This document shows, piece after piece, positions 20,802 through 31,830 of a stretch of 64,000 bases of DNA. The position numbers and the translations under genes are program-made. The notes beneath the pieces are model-generated. The model was not told the origin of the DNA, made no database searches, and worked only from the letters and a program-made list of their open reading frames with translations. Position 1 is the first letter of the stretch. Each line of letters opens with the position of its first letter. The DNA comes from Gymnothorax reevesii (taxonomy: Eukaryota; Chordata; Actinopteri; Anguilliformes; Muraenidae): positions 50,571,620-50,635,619 of the forward strand of contig CM056583.1 of assembly GCA_029721435.1 (NCBI GenBank). The letters are read 5' to 3'.

Positions 20802-22404
20802 CAGCGCCCTCAATAATTATTGGCACCCCGGGTTAAGATGCATTAAAAGCCTTAAAATAAATTCTATTTTTATTGCAGAAGCATACTCTCACACTGAAAA
20901 TTGTAGAAAAATGTAACCTTCAATTCAAGTGAATTTTAAGGGAAAAAAATCCCTGACAAAGAAATAATTATTTTTAATAAAATCACCTGTTCCACAATTA
21001 TTGGCACCCCTCACAATTCCTTGAAACTAAATGTAATTGAAGTATTTCTGTCATTTCTACAGTAGTTTACAAAGTTGATCAGAGTATCTAGGAACATTTA
21101 ATTAGTAATTAGTACTTCCTATTTCCCTAGATGACATGACATAGAGGCCATTTCTCTTATCCACTCAACATGGCAAAGGAACAAAGGAACACACCATTCA
21201 AGTAAGGCAGATGTGTGTCGACCTTCACAAGTCAGGCAATGGCTACAAGAAAATAGCCCCTCGCCTGCATCTGCCCATATCTACTGTCAGAGGAATCATT
21301 AAGAAGTTTAAAACAACTGGAACAGAGGTAAACAAGCCTGAATGAGGACGCAAGGTTATTTTGCCACCACGCCCAGAGAGGGGGATGGTAAGAGAAATAA
21401 AAAGTCCTCAAAGCTCACTGTTAAAGAATTGCAACAACTGGTAGCATCTTGGGGTCAGAAAGTCTCCAAAGCAAACATCAGGTGCTATCTACAGGCCAAC
21501 AAGCTGTTTGGGAGGCATGCACGGAAAAAACCTTTTCTCACTCACAGTCATAAACGCAAACGTCTGGAATTCGCTAAGCGGTAGTGGGACTTCAACTGGG
21601 ACCGTGTGCTTTGGTCAAATGAGACCAAGATAGAGCTTTTTGGCAACAACCACTCTAAGTGGGACTGGTGGAACACAAAAGATGAGTATGCAGGAAAGCA
21701 CCTCATGCCCACTGTGAAGTATGGGGGAGGATCGGTGATGCTGTGGGCCCGTTTCTCTTCCATAGGCCCTGGGAACCTTGTTAGGGTGCATGGCATCATG
21801 AATGAATTGAAATACAAGGACATTTTAAATCAAAATCTGGTGGCCTCAGCCCGAGAGCTGAAGATGGGCCGTCACTGGGTCTTTCAGCAAGATAATGACC
21901 CTTAACATGTGGCAAAATCTACATAGAAATGGTTCACCAGACACAGAATCAAGCTCCTCCCATGGCCATCTCAGTCCCCAGAACTCAACCCTGTTGGAAA
22001 CCTGTGGAGTGAGCTGAAGAGGAGAGTGCAGAGGAGAGGACCCAGGTCGCTGGATGATTTAGAGAGATTGTGCTAAGAGGAATGGTCGAAGATCCCTCTT
22101 TCTGTAGTCTCCCATCTTGTGAAACATTATAGGAGAAGATTAGGTGCTGCTTTGTTGGCAAAAGGGGGTTGTGTACAAAGTATTAACATCAGGGGTGCTA
22201 ATAATTGTGGCACACATGATTTGATGTAAAAGAATTATTTCTTAATGTGGGATTGTTTTCCCACTGAATAAATGCACTTGAATTAAATGTTGCATTTTCC
22301 TCTTTTTTTCATTGTGGTCCTATATTATTTAGAAGAAAACTGAATTTATTAGAAGCTAAAGAACACATCTTAACCAGGGGTGCCAATAATTATTGAGGGT
22401 GCTG
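20802..22404 (+). mobile_element. Tc1-like family A, near-complete (1603 bp)
   Basis: Both terminal repeats are present: CAGCGCCCTCAATAATTATT at 20802 and its inverted partner ATTATTGAGGGTGCTG ending at 22404. Further inner repeats GGCACCCC lie at both sides. A TA precedes the left end (20800-20801); the right TA has mutated to GA. The length is normal for a Tc1. It is the reference copy for the fragments at 1-495 and 20566-20655. Confidence 0.9.
21170..22165 (+). pseudogene. Tc1-like transposase (family A), inactivated
   Basis: ATG at 21170 fits the family start. The N-terminal DNA-binding half is read as CVDLHKSGNGYKKIA and then STVRGIIKKFKTTGT, in a frame shifted from the start. From 21342 one frame holds to the end with four stops (21582, 21903, and two later). 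The DDE core reads RVLWSNETKIELFG (Asn where Asp is expected), VFQQDNDP followed by a stop, and LNPVGNLWSELK (Gly where the catalytic Glu is expected). The C-terminus HYRRRLGAALLAKGG follows. Two of three catalytic positions are changed and the frame is broken, so it is dead. It is still the best-preserved transposase frame in the window. Confidence 0.9.
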
Positions 22405-23812
22405 GAATCCTTTGAACTTTTTCTTCTAAAATTAAGGTGCAGTGCCCCTTAATGAGCTTAAATTAAAAATAGTAATACAGCGACACATTTTTTTTCCTCC
22501 TACACAGCAAGTTTCAGAGTGCATATATTAGTACACACTTTTCCTGTAATACACCAGGAGAGGAAATGGTCAGCGTGAAAGTGAAAGTCTTAAGCTCAGA
22601 CTCCCTGGGTAAAGGGGAAATCTCACTGTTACCTGACTGAAAGTCTGAAACCCATCGTCTCCTCCGTCTTAGCCATGGACTGCCACTTCAAAGTACTCAA
22701 CTCATTTTTCCAAGAGCTGTAGCCTCAAAAGTTCTGCAGAAACACAAAGATAACTTCCCAGAAAAGCCGGCCTATTTGTCTGCTTGCCCTATCCCACAAG
22801 CTCCCATAGCGATGCGTCACAATTCTAAATAAGAAGCACTTCCAAGAAAACTAAATTAGGTTCTCTCTGCCATATCTCATTGTTCTTATTGACAGCATTT
22901 AAAAAGAAATGTTACGTAACCTGCAGAGCTAGTTAAGGCAGACAACTGACGACAAACCCTCATTTTCATAGACATGCCTATATATGTTTGTCACCACTCC
23001 ACTGCTCTGTTAGGTGAGCAATTTAACCTGCTCTCTTGCTCTGCCTCTGCAGCAGAAACATGCCTCTGGGTAAATCCAGCATCACTCACAATTAATTTAC
23101 ACTATTTTGCAAAAGCATGAAGTTGTTTTACAATACAGTGCACGGACTGAATTTTCTCATCTAAGTGTAAAAGTTAAAACTATAAATAAATCCCACATGG
23201 TTGCGCAGGCAGACTAGATTTTTTGAGCGTTACTCGCATTATGCAAAAGTAACTGATTTTTTTCCCCTATCCTTGGAAAATTCCTTGTCAACTTTCCTTG
23301 TTATTGAGCACAGTGGAATAAATCGGATTTTATATGTTTGAAACTTTATTAATGAACTTTATAATATAGCCCGGATTTTAACAAAATATGAGTAACCTTA
23401 CGCACAAGACCCTGAAAAAAAAAATTGCGTTACCCATGTTACATTACTGAAGTTACCAGTAGATTCTACTTGTAGTGCTGGAGGGGTAGCAGACTATGGT
23501 ATCCACAACCTTGATAAAAATCTCTTTTCAACAGAATCATATGCCAGGATGTTTTAGGCACCACTAGCTTCAAAGGGCAAACCTCTTGCAAGTGACTATC
23601 AACCTTTCCCCCCCAGCATGTCGATGCCACAACCCTTCAATGGAACCACCAATTAATGAACGTTCTACTTTTTCCATAATTAAACAAACCATCCAACAGT
23701 GTGCGAATGTGGTAAATATCATCCTGTAATGTGGTAAACTTGTCAGTTTTCAGAATATTATGTCACCCCGTGCCACTAAGTCTCCGTTCACTGCAGCTGG
23801 CAGGCCCTGCAA
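22405..23812. other. Unassigned DNA
   Basis: No gene or repeat is recognised in these 1.4 kb. Confidence 0.5.
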
Positions 23813-24115
23813 GACAAGATATACTTTATTGAACCCCGTGGGGTAATTTGTTCTCTGCATTTGACCCATCCTATAGTTAGGAGCAGTGGGCAGCCACAGA
23901 GCAGCGCCCGGGGACCAACTCCAGTTCTAAAGCCAGCTCCTTGGTCAGGGGTACTGGTTGGAGTGTTCCTATGAGACATGTTTTTGTGGGTGGGGGAAAC
24001 CAGAGTACCCGGAGGAAACCCACGCGAACATGGGGAGAACAAGCAAACTCCACACAGAAAGGCCCAGGCTGGATTCGAACTCACAACCTTCTTGCTGTGA
24101 GGCAGCAGTGCTAAC
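23813..24115 (-). mobile_element. tRNA-derived SINE, copy 2
   Basis: This is the better-kept copy. The minus-strand head reads GGTTAGCACTGCTGCCTCAC, then GTTGTGAGTTCGAATCCAGC, giving an A-box-like and a good B-box sequence for RNA polymerase III. The body has GGAGTTTGCTTGTTCTCCCC. The 3' tail reads GGGTCAAATGCAGAGAAC to CAATAAAGTATATCTTG. It lies in the same orientation as copy 1 (12243-12545). No target duplication is obvious. Confidence 0.8.
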
Positions 24116-25311
24116 CAGACGATACATGTCACACCGCAGTATGTTGATTGGAGCAGTTTTCGCAAACCCTTGTGATGCTTCTGTTTGTCTGATTCACTGA
24201 TTTCCTTAAATTTCGCATTTTTTAGGTCATGGTTGATGGCAGGCATGGAATTGTCTATGCCTTTCAGCATTGGACAGTGGCATTCTAAAAAAACAATTTT
24301 ACAACAACAAAAAAATATTTTTTTGGTTCACAATTTTAAAATTCACTCCAATACAGATCCTTAGACTCTTAGTGTAACAAAATGCCTCACAACCTGTAGC
24401 AAACTACCCCTCCTGTAACAAAAAACTCCAGGGGTCTATTTTTTCCTCACCAGCATTACGCATGCACAGAATATTGGGGTTGCTGCAGATCAGTCACGTT
24501 GTAATAAACTTTCTATCTGTCAAGAGCATATTGGTGACAAAAACCTGATAATGTCAATTCTAAAAGAAAAAGTGTAACAACTAGACCCGGTCTCCCCTAT
24601 AGCTCATTATTTTCAGTCATAATGGCAAATTTATTATTCTCGACATCCTTAAAATCTCGCTATGAATCTTTTTGTTGGGTGAGATTTTTTATTACATTAT
24701 GTAACTTTAGCTGACGTAGAAAAAAATCAGATCGGCATGCAGAAAAACACAACCACGAGACCACGAAGACGACGGCGGGCAAAGGGTAACATACATGCAC
24801 GTTTTGCATTTTCCAAATTCTGGAACCACGTCGCCAGTCAAATACAGGCCTACATTTCAGAGAAATGAGTGACGACTATATTTTATACAACTGATGCATA
24901 AAACAGAGAGAAGACTCCAGCTGTAACACCGATAATTTAGATCTATAAAATCTATCAAAAGTAAATGATGGAAAACTAGGAGATGATGTTAACCACAGAA
25001 ACTGTCACATATATTGACAAAATCCGCAATAAAAAACTCAGAACAGTTGACTACAAACAGAAATTCTTGGATTGCAAACATTTAGTAATGAACGGAGTTA
25101 AGTTTTATATGAATGGTGTTCAGTTTTAGATGAACACATCAGGCTTTGGGCAGGCATTGAGAAATGAAAGCATCTGAAAATGAACAGAAGGGCGTTCATT
25201 ATCGAACGCAGTGACCAGGTTTGCAGCCTCAAACGCATCCAAATATGAATAGGCGTCCATTCAAAAATGAATGCGTTAATTGTTCAGAATATTGACAAGC
25301 TCCCTTAAGAC
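24116..25311. other. Unassigned DNA
   Basis: No gene or element is recognised. 25085-25280 has several GAACGC/AATGAAC words but no clear repeat unit. Confidence 0.5.
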
Positions 25312-26590
25312 ATCCATCCATCCATTTTCCACTGCTTATCCGGGGCTGGGTCACAGGGGTTCCAGACTAAGCAGAGAGGCTCATGTGCCCCCCTCCCCAG
25401 CCATTCCCTCCAACTCTATTTGGCGGACCCCAAGCCATTCCCAGGCTGCCTGTATGATATAGTCCCTCTCGCGAGTCCAGGGTCTGCCCCAGGGCCTCCT
25501 CCCAGTTGGACATGCCCAGAAAACCTCTGAAGGGATGAATCTAGGAGTCATCCAGACTAGATACATAGACCACCTGAACTGACTCCTATTGACACGGAGA
25601 ACCAGTTATTTTACTCTAAGCCGCTCCCGAATGTCTGAACCCCTCACACTATTCCTTAGGGTCAGCCCAGCCACGGTGTGGAGAAAGCTCCATTCGGCCG
25701 CTGGAATTCGCGATCTTATTTTTTCGGTCACTGCTCAAAGCTTGTGACCAATCTTGTGGCCACCAAACTGGACACCTGCCAAGCCTCGGCTACGCCTTGA
25801 TGTCCTGTCTATAAAAATCATGAACAGAATAGGTGACAAGGCACACCCTTGGCAGAGTCCAAAACGAACTGGAAACAATTCTGACTTCATGCCGAGAATG
25901 TGGACACAACTCCGCCTTTGGTTGTACGGGTATCGAATGGCTCATATTAACAGCCCTGGAGCCCCATACGCCCGCAGCACCCCCATAGGATACCTTGTGG
26001 GACACAGTCATAAGCCTTCCTCAAGTCCACAAAACACATGTAGACTGGATGGGCAAACTCCCATTACCCTTCCAGTATCCCTGCGAGGGTAAAAAGTAGG
26101 TTCACTGTTCCACAGCCAGAATGGAACCTGCATTGCTCCTCCTGAATCCAAGGTTTGACAGTCGGGCGGGGTCTCCTTTCCAGCACCCTGGCATAGGAGG
26201 CACATAAGCCTTCTCCAAGTGCACAAAATGCAAGTAGAGTGGATGGGAAAACTCTTATGATCACTCCAGTATTCGTGTAAGGGTTAAAAAGTCGGCCCAT
26301 TGTTCGATGGCCAGATCAGAACCTGCATTGCTCTTCCTGAATCTGAGGTTTGACTATCGGGCGTGGCCTCCTTCCCAGAAACCTAGCATAAATGTTTCCT
26401 GGGAGGCTGAGCAGTGTGATCCCCTATAGTTGGAGCACTATGGTCCCCTTATATAAAAATGGGAACCACCACCCCAGTTTGCTAGTCGAAGGGTACTGAA
26501 CCCAAAATCCATGCGAACAGGCGTGTCAACCATGACAGCCCAACAACATCCAGGGCTTTCAGCATCTCAGTACGAGTCTTGTCCATTCCC
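25312..26590 (-). mobile_element. LINE fragment, Rex3/RTE-like, with RT remnant
   Basis: This is a non-LTR retrotransposon on the minus strand. Its 3' end is a short GATG tail (CATCCATCCATCCATTTTCC at 25312-25331 on the plus strand). Upstream, ACPTGRRPWGRP and AAWEWLGV mark the C-terminal coding end (25400-25530). The RT palm motif A is FVDLRKAYDCVPQGILWG (about 25975-26030), with its catalytic Asp. Further upstream, MLKALDVVGLSWLTRLF and QTGVVVP (26430-26590) precede the palm. The segment with the second catalytic Asp pair (FADD) between about 25580 and 25780 is deleted, and many frameshifts exist. Clade assignment is from memory of the 3' tail and these motifs. Confidence 0.85.
26009..26395 (-). 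repeat. Tandem duplication inside the LINE RT domain
   Basis: About 190 bp are duplicated in tandem (26009-26200 and 26201-26395), both starting CATAAGCCTT and ending near CTAGCATA/CTGGCATA. The unit encodes the stretch ending in RT motif A, so motif A occurs twice: FVDLRKAYD in one copy and FVHLEKAY (Asp changed to His) in the other. The two copies have since diverged. Confidence 0.8.
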
Positions 26591-26692
26591 AGACAACAAC
26601 TGCATAATTACAAATTAGACACCAACAAATTGTTACTCTAGTTACAAAGTTTGAGACAATCATAAAAAATCGGCTGCTTTATTGATTTTGTA

Positions 26693-27969
26693 AGTTGACC
26701 CCACTTCGAAAAAGGGTTGGGACACTGTGTTATATTTAAATAAAAACAGAATGCAATGATTTTCAAATCATTTGAACTTTATATTTATTTAAAAACAGTA
26801 CAAAGACAATATATTGGATGTTGAAACAGATATTTCATTGTTTTTTGGAAAATATGAGCTCGTTTTGAATTAGATCCCAGCAGCACATTTCAAAAAAGTT
26901 GGCACGGGGGCATGTTTACCACTATGTTGCATCACATCTTCTTCAGTCAACACTCGCTAAGCGTCTAGGAACTAAGCAGACAAACAGCTATAGTTTTGAA
27001 AGCAAAATCTTTTCCCATTCTTGCTTTATGTAGGATTTCAGCTGCTCAACACTTTGCAGCCTTCTTTGTCTTATTTTTCATTTCAAAATGTGCCACATAT
27101 TGTCAGTGGGTGACAGATCTGGACTGCATGCAGGCCACTTTAGCACCCAGGCTCCCTCAACAGAATCCAGTCTGTTTTTAATGGAGTTCCGCCTGAGGAC
27201 CTGAAAATCAGAACCATTTAAAACTGGTTTTTGGCCCTGTCCCATATGTACAGAGATTTTTCAGGATTCTTGGAATCTTTCCATGATATTCAAGGGAGGA
27301 TAAAATCTCTGAATTTTTTGCGATTTTAAGTTTAAAATGTTATTCTTAACATGTTGAAATAATGTCTTTCATAGGGTTAGGGTTCAAAATGAGCATATAT
27401 TTTTCAAAAAAACAATAAAATTTATCCATTTCAATATTTGAAACGTTGTCTTTGTCCTATGCTAACCCACATACCGCATCCATCACAACAGCATGGCTTC
27501 GCTGTAGAAGAGTCCGAGTGCTGAAATGGTCTGCCTGCAGTCCAGACCATTCACCAACAGAAAACATTTGGTGCATCATAAAACAAAAAATCTGGCTAAG
27601 ACGACCCAGGACTGTTGAGCAGCTAGAATCCTATATGCGACAAGAGTGGGACAACATACCTCTTCCAAAACTCCAGCATTTGGTCTCCTCACTTCCCAGA
27701 CATTCACAGACTATCGTTAAAAGAAGAGGGTATGCTACACAATGGTAAACATGGCCCTGTCCTAACTTTTTTGAAATGTGTTGCTGCCATCAAACTCAAA
27801 ATGAGACAATATTTTTCATGAAATGGTAAAATGTCTCACTTTAAACATCTTATATGTTGTCTATGTTCTATTTTGAATAAAATGTGGGATTATGAGATTT
27901 GCACATCATTGTGTAGAGTTTTTATTCACGTTTTACACAACGTTTCAACTTCATTGAAGTTGGGGTTTG
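26693..27969. mobile_element. Composite of two Tc1-like copies in inverse orientation
   Basis: The left part (26693 to about 27455) is a minus-strand Tc1 with AAAAGTTGGGAC-type ends: 3' terminal repeat, C-terminal coding region to about 27145, an unrelated 80 bp, an N-terminal piece (27250-27350) and the 5' inner terminal region. The right part (about 27456-27969) is the 3' half of a related copy on the plus strand, ending in CATTGAAGTTGGGGTTTG before TA (27970-27971). The outer ends of the composite are therefore both 3' ends, facing outward. Confidence 0.75.
27455..27748 (+). pseudogene. Tc1-like transposase C-terminal fragment
   Basis: An open plus-strand segment reads TTAWLRCRRVRVLKWSACSP then PTENIWCIIKQKI, holding the catalytic Glu, and ends KRRGYATQW before a stop at 27746-27748. 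The residues resemble the C-terminal third of the Tc1 group also seen at 54943-55231. The first catalytic Asp and the DNA-binding half are missing, and the second-Asp motif has been lost at the junction (CQQDN-type residues absent). Confidence 0.85.
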
Positions 27970-28035
27970 TACACCTCGCACATCATTTTATGCGAATTGT
28001 GCAGTTATTCAGCAGGATGCACCTTTGGGATGATT

Positions 28036-28786
28036 GAAATCAGTGGCGGTCCTACAGGAGGGGCGAAGACATGTCCCTTTTAGTCCTGGCTACATCTCAA
28101 TCAATTTCCTTTATTGATGTATTTTCCAATTATTGTAAGTGGCAACTGAAGACACGGTTTCTCTCCACATGCGATCTAACAGCGATCAAATCGCGGGTTA
28201 AATTCAGTACAGTGGCGGAACAGAGAATTGGGTTGCACAAAACAGCCGTTGAAAACAATTATAAATCCTGACCTGTTCTCAGTCATCTTCATGATTAACA
28301 AAAGGTTCATTTCGACAGCGCTCCGCATTTAACAGGTGCTGCTTTTTCTCCCCAATTAGGTAAGACGACAATCATTCATCTGGATGTGTATTTGCTGTAT
28401 TTAAATCTACGTTATTCAAAATTGCATAGCCTACCTGTCGACTCTCGCTAATTGCTTGAGCCGCACGCTTTTTATAACCTAGTGCCGAGTGCCACTGCTT
28501 TTTTTTTAATCAACCCACGAAATACCGAGAGTGAGAGTCCGCGTTTCATTGGAACACGGACCAGTTCAATCACGCGAAGCATTGGCCAATTAATAAGCAA
28601 ATTATTTTCCTGCACTGAATTTAGCCAATGATTTCATCGCTGTTAGATCGCATACGGTGAAAAACCATGTCTTCAGTTGCCAATTACGATCATGGGAAAA
28701 GATGTCAATAAGGGAAAATGATTGAGATCTAGCCAGGACTAAAAAGGACGTGTCTTTGCCCCTCCTGTAGGACCGTCGCTGATTTC
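28036..28786. mobile_element. Foldback element with ~175-bp inverted arms
   Basis: 28036-28212 and 28612-28786 are inverted copies. The ends read GAAATCAGTGGCGGTCCTAC and its partner; inner matches include GCGATCTAACAGCGAT. The centre of about 400 bp is unrelated to the arms. CAGTGGCG at the tip is what many fish hAT elements start with, but I see no 8-bp duplication. Antisense short frames in the two arms mirror each other and are not genes. Confidence 0.8.
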
Positions 28787-29560
28787 TGAGGCACACAGTT
28801 ATTTTTTGACCTTTGGTGTAGCCCCACTACCGAACCAAACTTAATTTTTAAAAATTACAATAATTCAAACAGCTTTGAAGGAAAAGGCAAGTGACTCCAC
28901 ATACAGACAGAAATGCAAAAACCAGACTTTTGGTTTTCAAAATGTACAATAATTATTTCTTTACAAATTTTTATCAATGAATGAATCAACATTAAAAGGT
29001 GCCCAAGTTAATATTTGAACCATTTCTTTGTGCACAGCTATGTCACCACATTAGTCCATTAGGAGAGTCCTGTGCCTTGTTCAATATGACTTGGGTTGTG
29101 GCTTATGAGATCGACACGTTGTGTAAATGCAATGTGATCTAATAGAAGAAGTTGTTCTAGGCCTATATCTACTTACGCAAACTTTTCGAGCTGGCATAAC
29201 CACAATACCGCAATGAGCAACTTTTGGATGTACAAATAGGACATATGATTCAAACAAAAAGAAAGTGTTGAGTCCATCGAACTGACCTTCCATGCTAAGA
29301 TCTGTCATACCAGAGAACATGATTGAAGAACATGGGCTGAGTTGACAATTAACATAACCGCAATGTACTTCTCAGTTATTGAGAGGGCCAGTTCTGAAAA
29401 TATGGTATCAGTCCCACCAGTAGCAGCTGATGAAAAATGTTCTAGGCGGGTCTGTGCTGTGCCATACTCAGTTTTCATTAACCAACCCACTAGGATACAA
29501 ACGGCAGAATACTAGTGCTTTGTGGAACAATTGGTAATAATATTGCTTCATGCTGCCGTC
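28787..29560. other. Unassigned DNA
   Basis: No gene or element is recognised. Confidence 0.5.
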
Positions 29561-29645
29561 TTGGCCAGGTCACTCTTGGAAAAGAGATTTTTAATCTCAA
29601 CGAGTCTTTACCTGGTTAAATAAAGGATAAATAAATAAATAATAT
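29561..29645 (+). mobile_element. Retroposon 3' tail
   Basis: GTCTTGGCCAGGTCACTCTT, GAGATTTTTAATCTCAACGA and CCTGGTTAAATAAAGGATAA then (AAAT)n are the 3' end of a common fish non-LTR retroposon. The body is absent (5' truncation, usual for such elements). Confidence 0.7.
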
Positions 29646-29662
29646 AACTCCAGTAATTAACA

Positions 29663-29880
29663 CCTCAAGTCAAGTCAAGTCACATATTCATATAGCACAT
29701 TTAAAACAACAGAAGTTGACCAAAAGTACTTTACAGCAGAGGCAAATGCATAAAATAACACACATAAGAACAGAAATAAAACAAAATGGCTAAAAAACAT
29801 AAAAAGTCAGGAGATAAATGAATAAATAAAATTAAAGAAGACTTGGCAGACTTAAAATACAAATATAAGTAATAATAATA
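29663..29880 (-). repeat. Second retroposon 3' end
   Basis: AAGTCAAGTCAAGTCA (29668-29683) followed by TATAGCACATTTAAAACAAC and AGAAGTTGACCAAAAGTACT is the reverse complement of a dispersed fish repeat with a TTGACT-repeat tail. It is A-rich after 29750 and fades into AT-rich DNA. Confidence 0.55.
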
Positions 29881-29979
29881 ATTAAAAAAAATGAATCATT
29901 TTTACACAAAAACAGGCAGCGAACAATATAATTTATCTTACCTAACGTTAAAAACCTTTATCTTTTGACAGCTGTCAAA

Positions 29980-30213
29980 ATGGCATCGAAAGGTTTTGCT
30001 AGTCACACGGACGACGACATTCTCGAGAAACGCGCAAAAGTGATCCCCCAAAATACAAAAAAGTCAAATACCTCATCTTCGTCTATGTTGCTTGAATACC
30101 TAACAGAAAAAGTAGAAGATGTGGACTTCGAATGCTTCGACAGCGTTCGCTTGGCTGAGACGCTGAGTCACTTTTACATGGATTTAAGAACAATATATAG
30201 GTTGCCACCGTAA
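29980..30213 (+). pseudogene. Crypton-like / DUF3504 N-terminal fragment
   Basis: ATG at 29980 opens 77 codons: MASKGFASHTDDDILEKRA, a Ser/Asn linker, LLEYLTEKVEDVDFECFD, and LAETLSHFYMDLRT, ending at 30213. The order (short acidic start, YLxEK, DFExFD, HFYxDLR) is what I know from the N-terminal core-binding region of tyrosine recombinase-like proteins derived from Cryptons in fish. The downstream DGxxY region and catalytic recombinase domain are missing. The frame ends in CCACCGTAAGA, which could be a splice donor. It could equally be the first exon of a host paralogue. The assignment rests on motif resemblance only. Confidence 0.5.
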
Positions 30214-30236
30214 GATAAATACGTTGTACAGCTCTT

Positions 30237-30354
30237 TCAAGGGGGTATATGGCGTGAAGTACCCTGCCTCTGAATCTATGTTCCGCGCGGCTTCGCCTTG
30301 GGGAACATAGATTCAGAGGCAGGGTACATCACGCCATATAGGCCTACCCCTTGA
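30237..30354. repeat. Long near-perfect hairpin 1
   Basis: Arms 30237-30284 and 30302-30354 pair almost without mismatch over about 48 bp; the one difference is a 5-nt extra AGGCC-type insert in the right arm. The central 30 bp of each arm (ACCCTGCCTCTGAATCTATG and flanks) match exactly. The 17-nt loop is CG-rich (GCGCGGCTTCGCCTTGG). It lies 24 bp after the Crypton-like fragment. Confidence 0.9.
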
Positions 30355-31828
30355 AAATGAATGATGCAGTTATTTCACCATGTGAAGGCAAGGGCAAAAG
30401 TTTGTCAGTCTTCTACATATATGCAATTTTACATTCTCAAGCAAACTAATATATGTACTCTAAAGGACCCAGATCTAATCCAGCTGAATGTTCCAAAGTC
30501 AGTTTAAAAATGATTCAAATGTATTGTTTGCAATATATGAAAGTCAGGGTAATTAGTAATGAAAAGCTCATAAACTACCCATGGATGCCATTTCCCTATG
30601 TACTGTTTTAAAAATTTCCTAAAAATAATTTTGTAGTCATGAGTTTTTCTAGATCATTACATTATTTAATCAACAATTATTTAACCAATAGTAAGAAAGT
30701 ACAAATTATACAGACCACAACCTCTAGCAGATGTTTTTCTCTCTGCATTTTTCATCATGGCCAAAATACTAATCCTTTTGTACCTGAATAATTGTTTCAT
30801 TTAATTTGAGCTTGATCATGTTCTTTCTTGGGCTGAAACTGTTCACCCACTGGAAATCTATGCCATTGAACCAAACAGGTAATCATTTCTGTCAGAATCA
30901 AGCGCTAGTTTGTTTTACAATGAAAGAACTTTTGGCATGCAATGATAATATGAGATTCTTCAGCGGAGTGTTTCCAGGAGTGCTCCTTTTGGGTTGGTGA
31001 ACTTTCTACATTTACTTAATATCAGAAAATATGGTCCTAATAATCACTAAGTTTTGAAATAATGGTTGGATTTTATTGCTTTTTACAACTTTCACATCCC
31101 AAATGGCTTTTTTGGCATTTGGGGATATTCTCCATTATGGGTTCAAACATCACTAGAAAAAAAGCCAGCTAGACAAAATTGTAAATGTATAATTATAAAA
31201 CGGGTGCTTCCCATCCTTAAATGTGATTGGCAGAGCCGCGTTCCATGCTGGTATAAAATCACTGTAACCCACTGCATTCTGAGGCAGACGGCAGCACAAA
31301 ATATCCCTGCATGTGTAGCCTAGCAACCAACTACTCTGCGCTCAACTGACTGGTTAGATTACCTTTGTTTCAAGACTTTTTCATTTCAGTGTTAGCAAAG
31401 TTTAGCCGTTAAGCCCGCTAACCAGGTGGCTATCTACCTAGCTAGCTATAGCATTATAGAGTTCGATATCACTTCAGCTTGCTAGCTACATTGCTAACTA
31501 GCTCGCTATTTCAGTATCAGCGATATATTGTTGATTTTTTTTTTCTTGTGTGTTTATTTTATGGGCTATATGTAGGGTAACCACATCCATTGTAGTGAAT
31601 GCTAGCTAGTTGACAAGCTGCCTAGCAAACTAATGGGCAATTCAATTCATGGGCAAGTGTCCTCCTCCCGCTGCTGGTGGTAATGATATGGCCGATCGAC
31701 GTGAATTGAGAACAGGTTGAGAAAAGGGAAACTTGAGAACAGAGACTGAAACGAACGTAAAATTATCAAACGACGCCTTAGGGAGACCGAAGGTGACATT
31801 CCAAATGGCGTGCTTTTGTGGCAATATC
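30355..31828. other. Unassigned DNA
   Basis: No gene is recognised. 31255-31275 is identical to a piece of the hairpin arm at 33705-33725, and 31531-31588 resembles 33541-33591. GCTAGC-rich words occur at 31430-31503. Confidence 0.5.
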
Positions 31829-31830
31829 TA

